NCBI GenBank assembly: GCA_035578175.1
Contig: JAQMRL010000001.1
Span: forward strand, 436,578,639-436,642,638
From: Catonia carolina
Taxonomy: Eukaryota; Arthropoda; Insecta; Hemiptera; Achilidae
Direction: 5' to 3'
DNA: 64,000 bases
Positions 63,827 through 64,000 of this stretch are shown here, one piece after another. The translations under genes and the position numbers were made by a program. Every line of letters begins with the position of its first letter. Positions within the stretch are counted from its first letter, which is position 1. A model generated the notes under the pieces. The model did not search any database. It was not told the DNA's origin and saw only the letters and a list, made by a program, of their open reading frames with translations.

Positions 63827-64000
63827 TCAGTGGACCCACCATCATCAGAGTAAATAACATAAAACAACAACAACAACATAAAACTCAGTTTTATACAAAT
63901 GATTGAAGATGTATCATCACATAGATTTTTAATAAATAAAGTTTTTTGTTTCAATTATAAAATGTTATTTACTCTGATGATGGTGGATCCACTGAAACAA
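63827..64000. repeat. Foldback element, partial at window end
   Basis: TGTTTCAGTGGACCCACCAT and GAGTAAATAACAT near 63827..63861 reappear inverted from 63962 to 64000. Short direct AACAACAAC tract inside. The element continues beyond the window or ends at its edge. Confidence 0.65.

Overview
The window reads as AT-rich nuclear DNA of an insect, possibly a hemipteran (order inferred only weakly, from the repeat repertoire). It holds two spliced protein-coding genes, both on the + strand, with canonical GT-AG introns packed with transposable-element debris. The first is the 3' part of a Rab19-like small GTPase: five exons between 1 and 9013, with the 5' end outside the window. The second is the 5' and middle part of a GCN5/PCAF-type histone acetyltransferase: ten coding exons between 32022 and 63247, with the rest of the HAT domain and the bromodomain expected downstream. 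No functional link between the two genes is implied by their proximity.

Layout. 1-9.2 kb: Rab19 exons, with introns containing a palindromic Tc1/IS630 derivative, foldback elements, tRNA-derived SINEs, a MITE, a pogo element, a LINE 3' fragment with a target-site duplication, and a second palindromic Tc1-like derivative. 9.2-32 kb: intergenic. It holds a mariner remnant with nested SINEs, a pogo-like element enclosing a GC-rich island with two histone-type 3' stem-loops, piggyBac-like MITEs, LINE fragments, internally deleted mariners and three copies of a ~0.93 kb repeat (family A). 32-63.3 kb: GCN5/PCAF exons. The introns hold five more family A copies, piggyBac-like MITEs, a nearly intact 1.3 kb mariner, an end-duplicated mariner, pogo remnants, LINE RNase H fragments, SINEs and a 340 bp polypurine tract.

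No bacterial operons, CRISPR arrays, rRNA genes or convincing functional tRNA genes are visible. The most interesting structures are: (i) at least three Tc1/mariner derivatives in which one end of the element has been duplicated in inverted orientation, replacing the other end; (ii) the multicopy family A repeat, with subterminal inverted repeats, an internal microsatellite and a terminal hairpin, an architecture like Helentron-associated elements; (iii) histone 3' stem-loops and a TATA/leader-like segment inside pogo-like termini; (iv) a piggyBac-like MITE that carries a tRNA-derived SINE as fixed cargo at the same internal position in two copies; (v) a ~1 kb palindromic element whose empty site can be read in a paralogous repeat copy. 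All calls come from reading the sequence; no database search was run.
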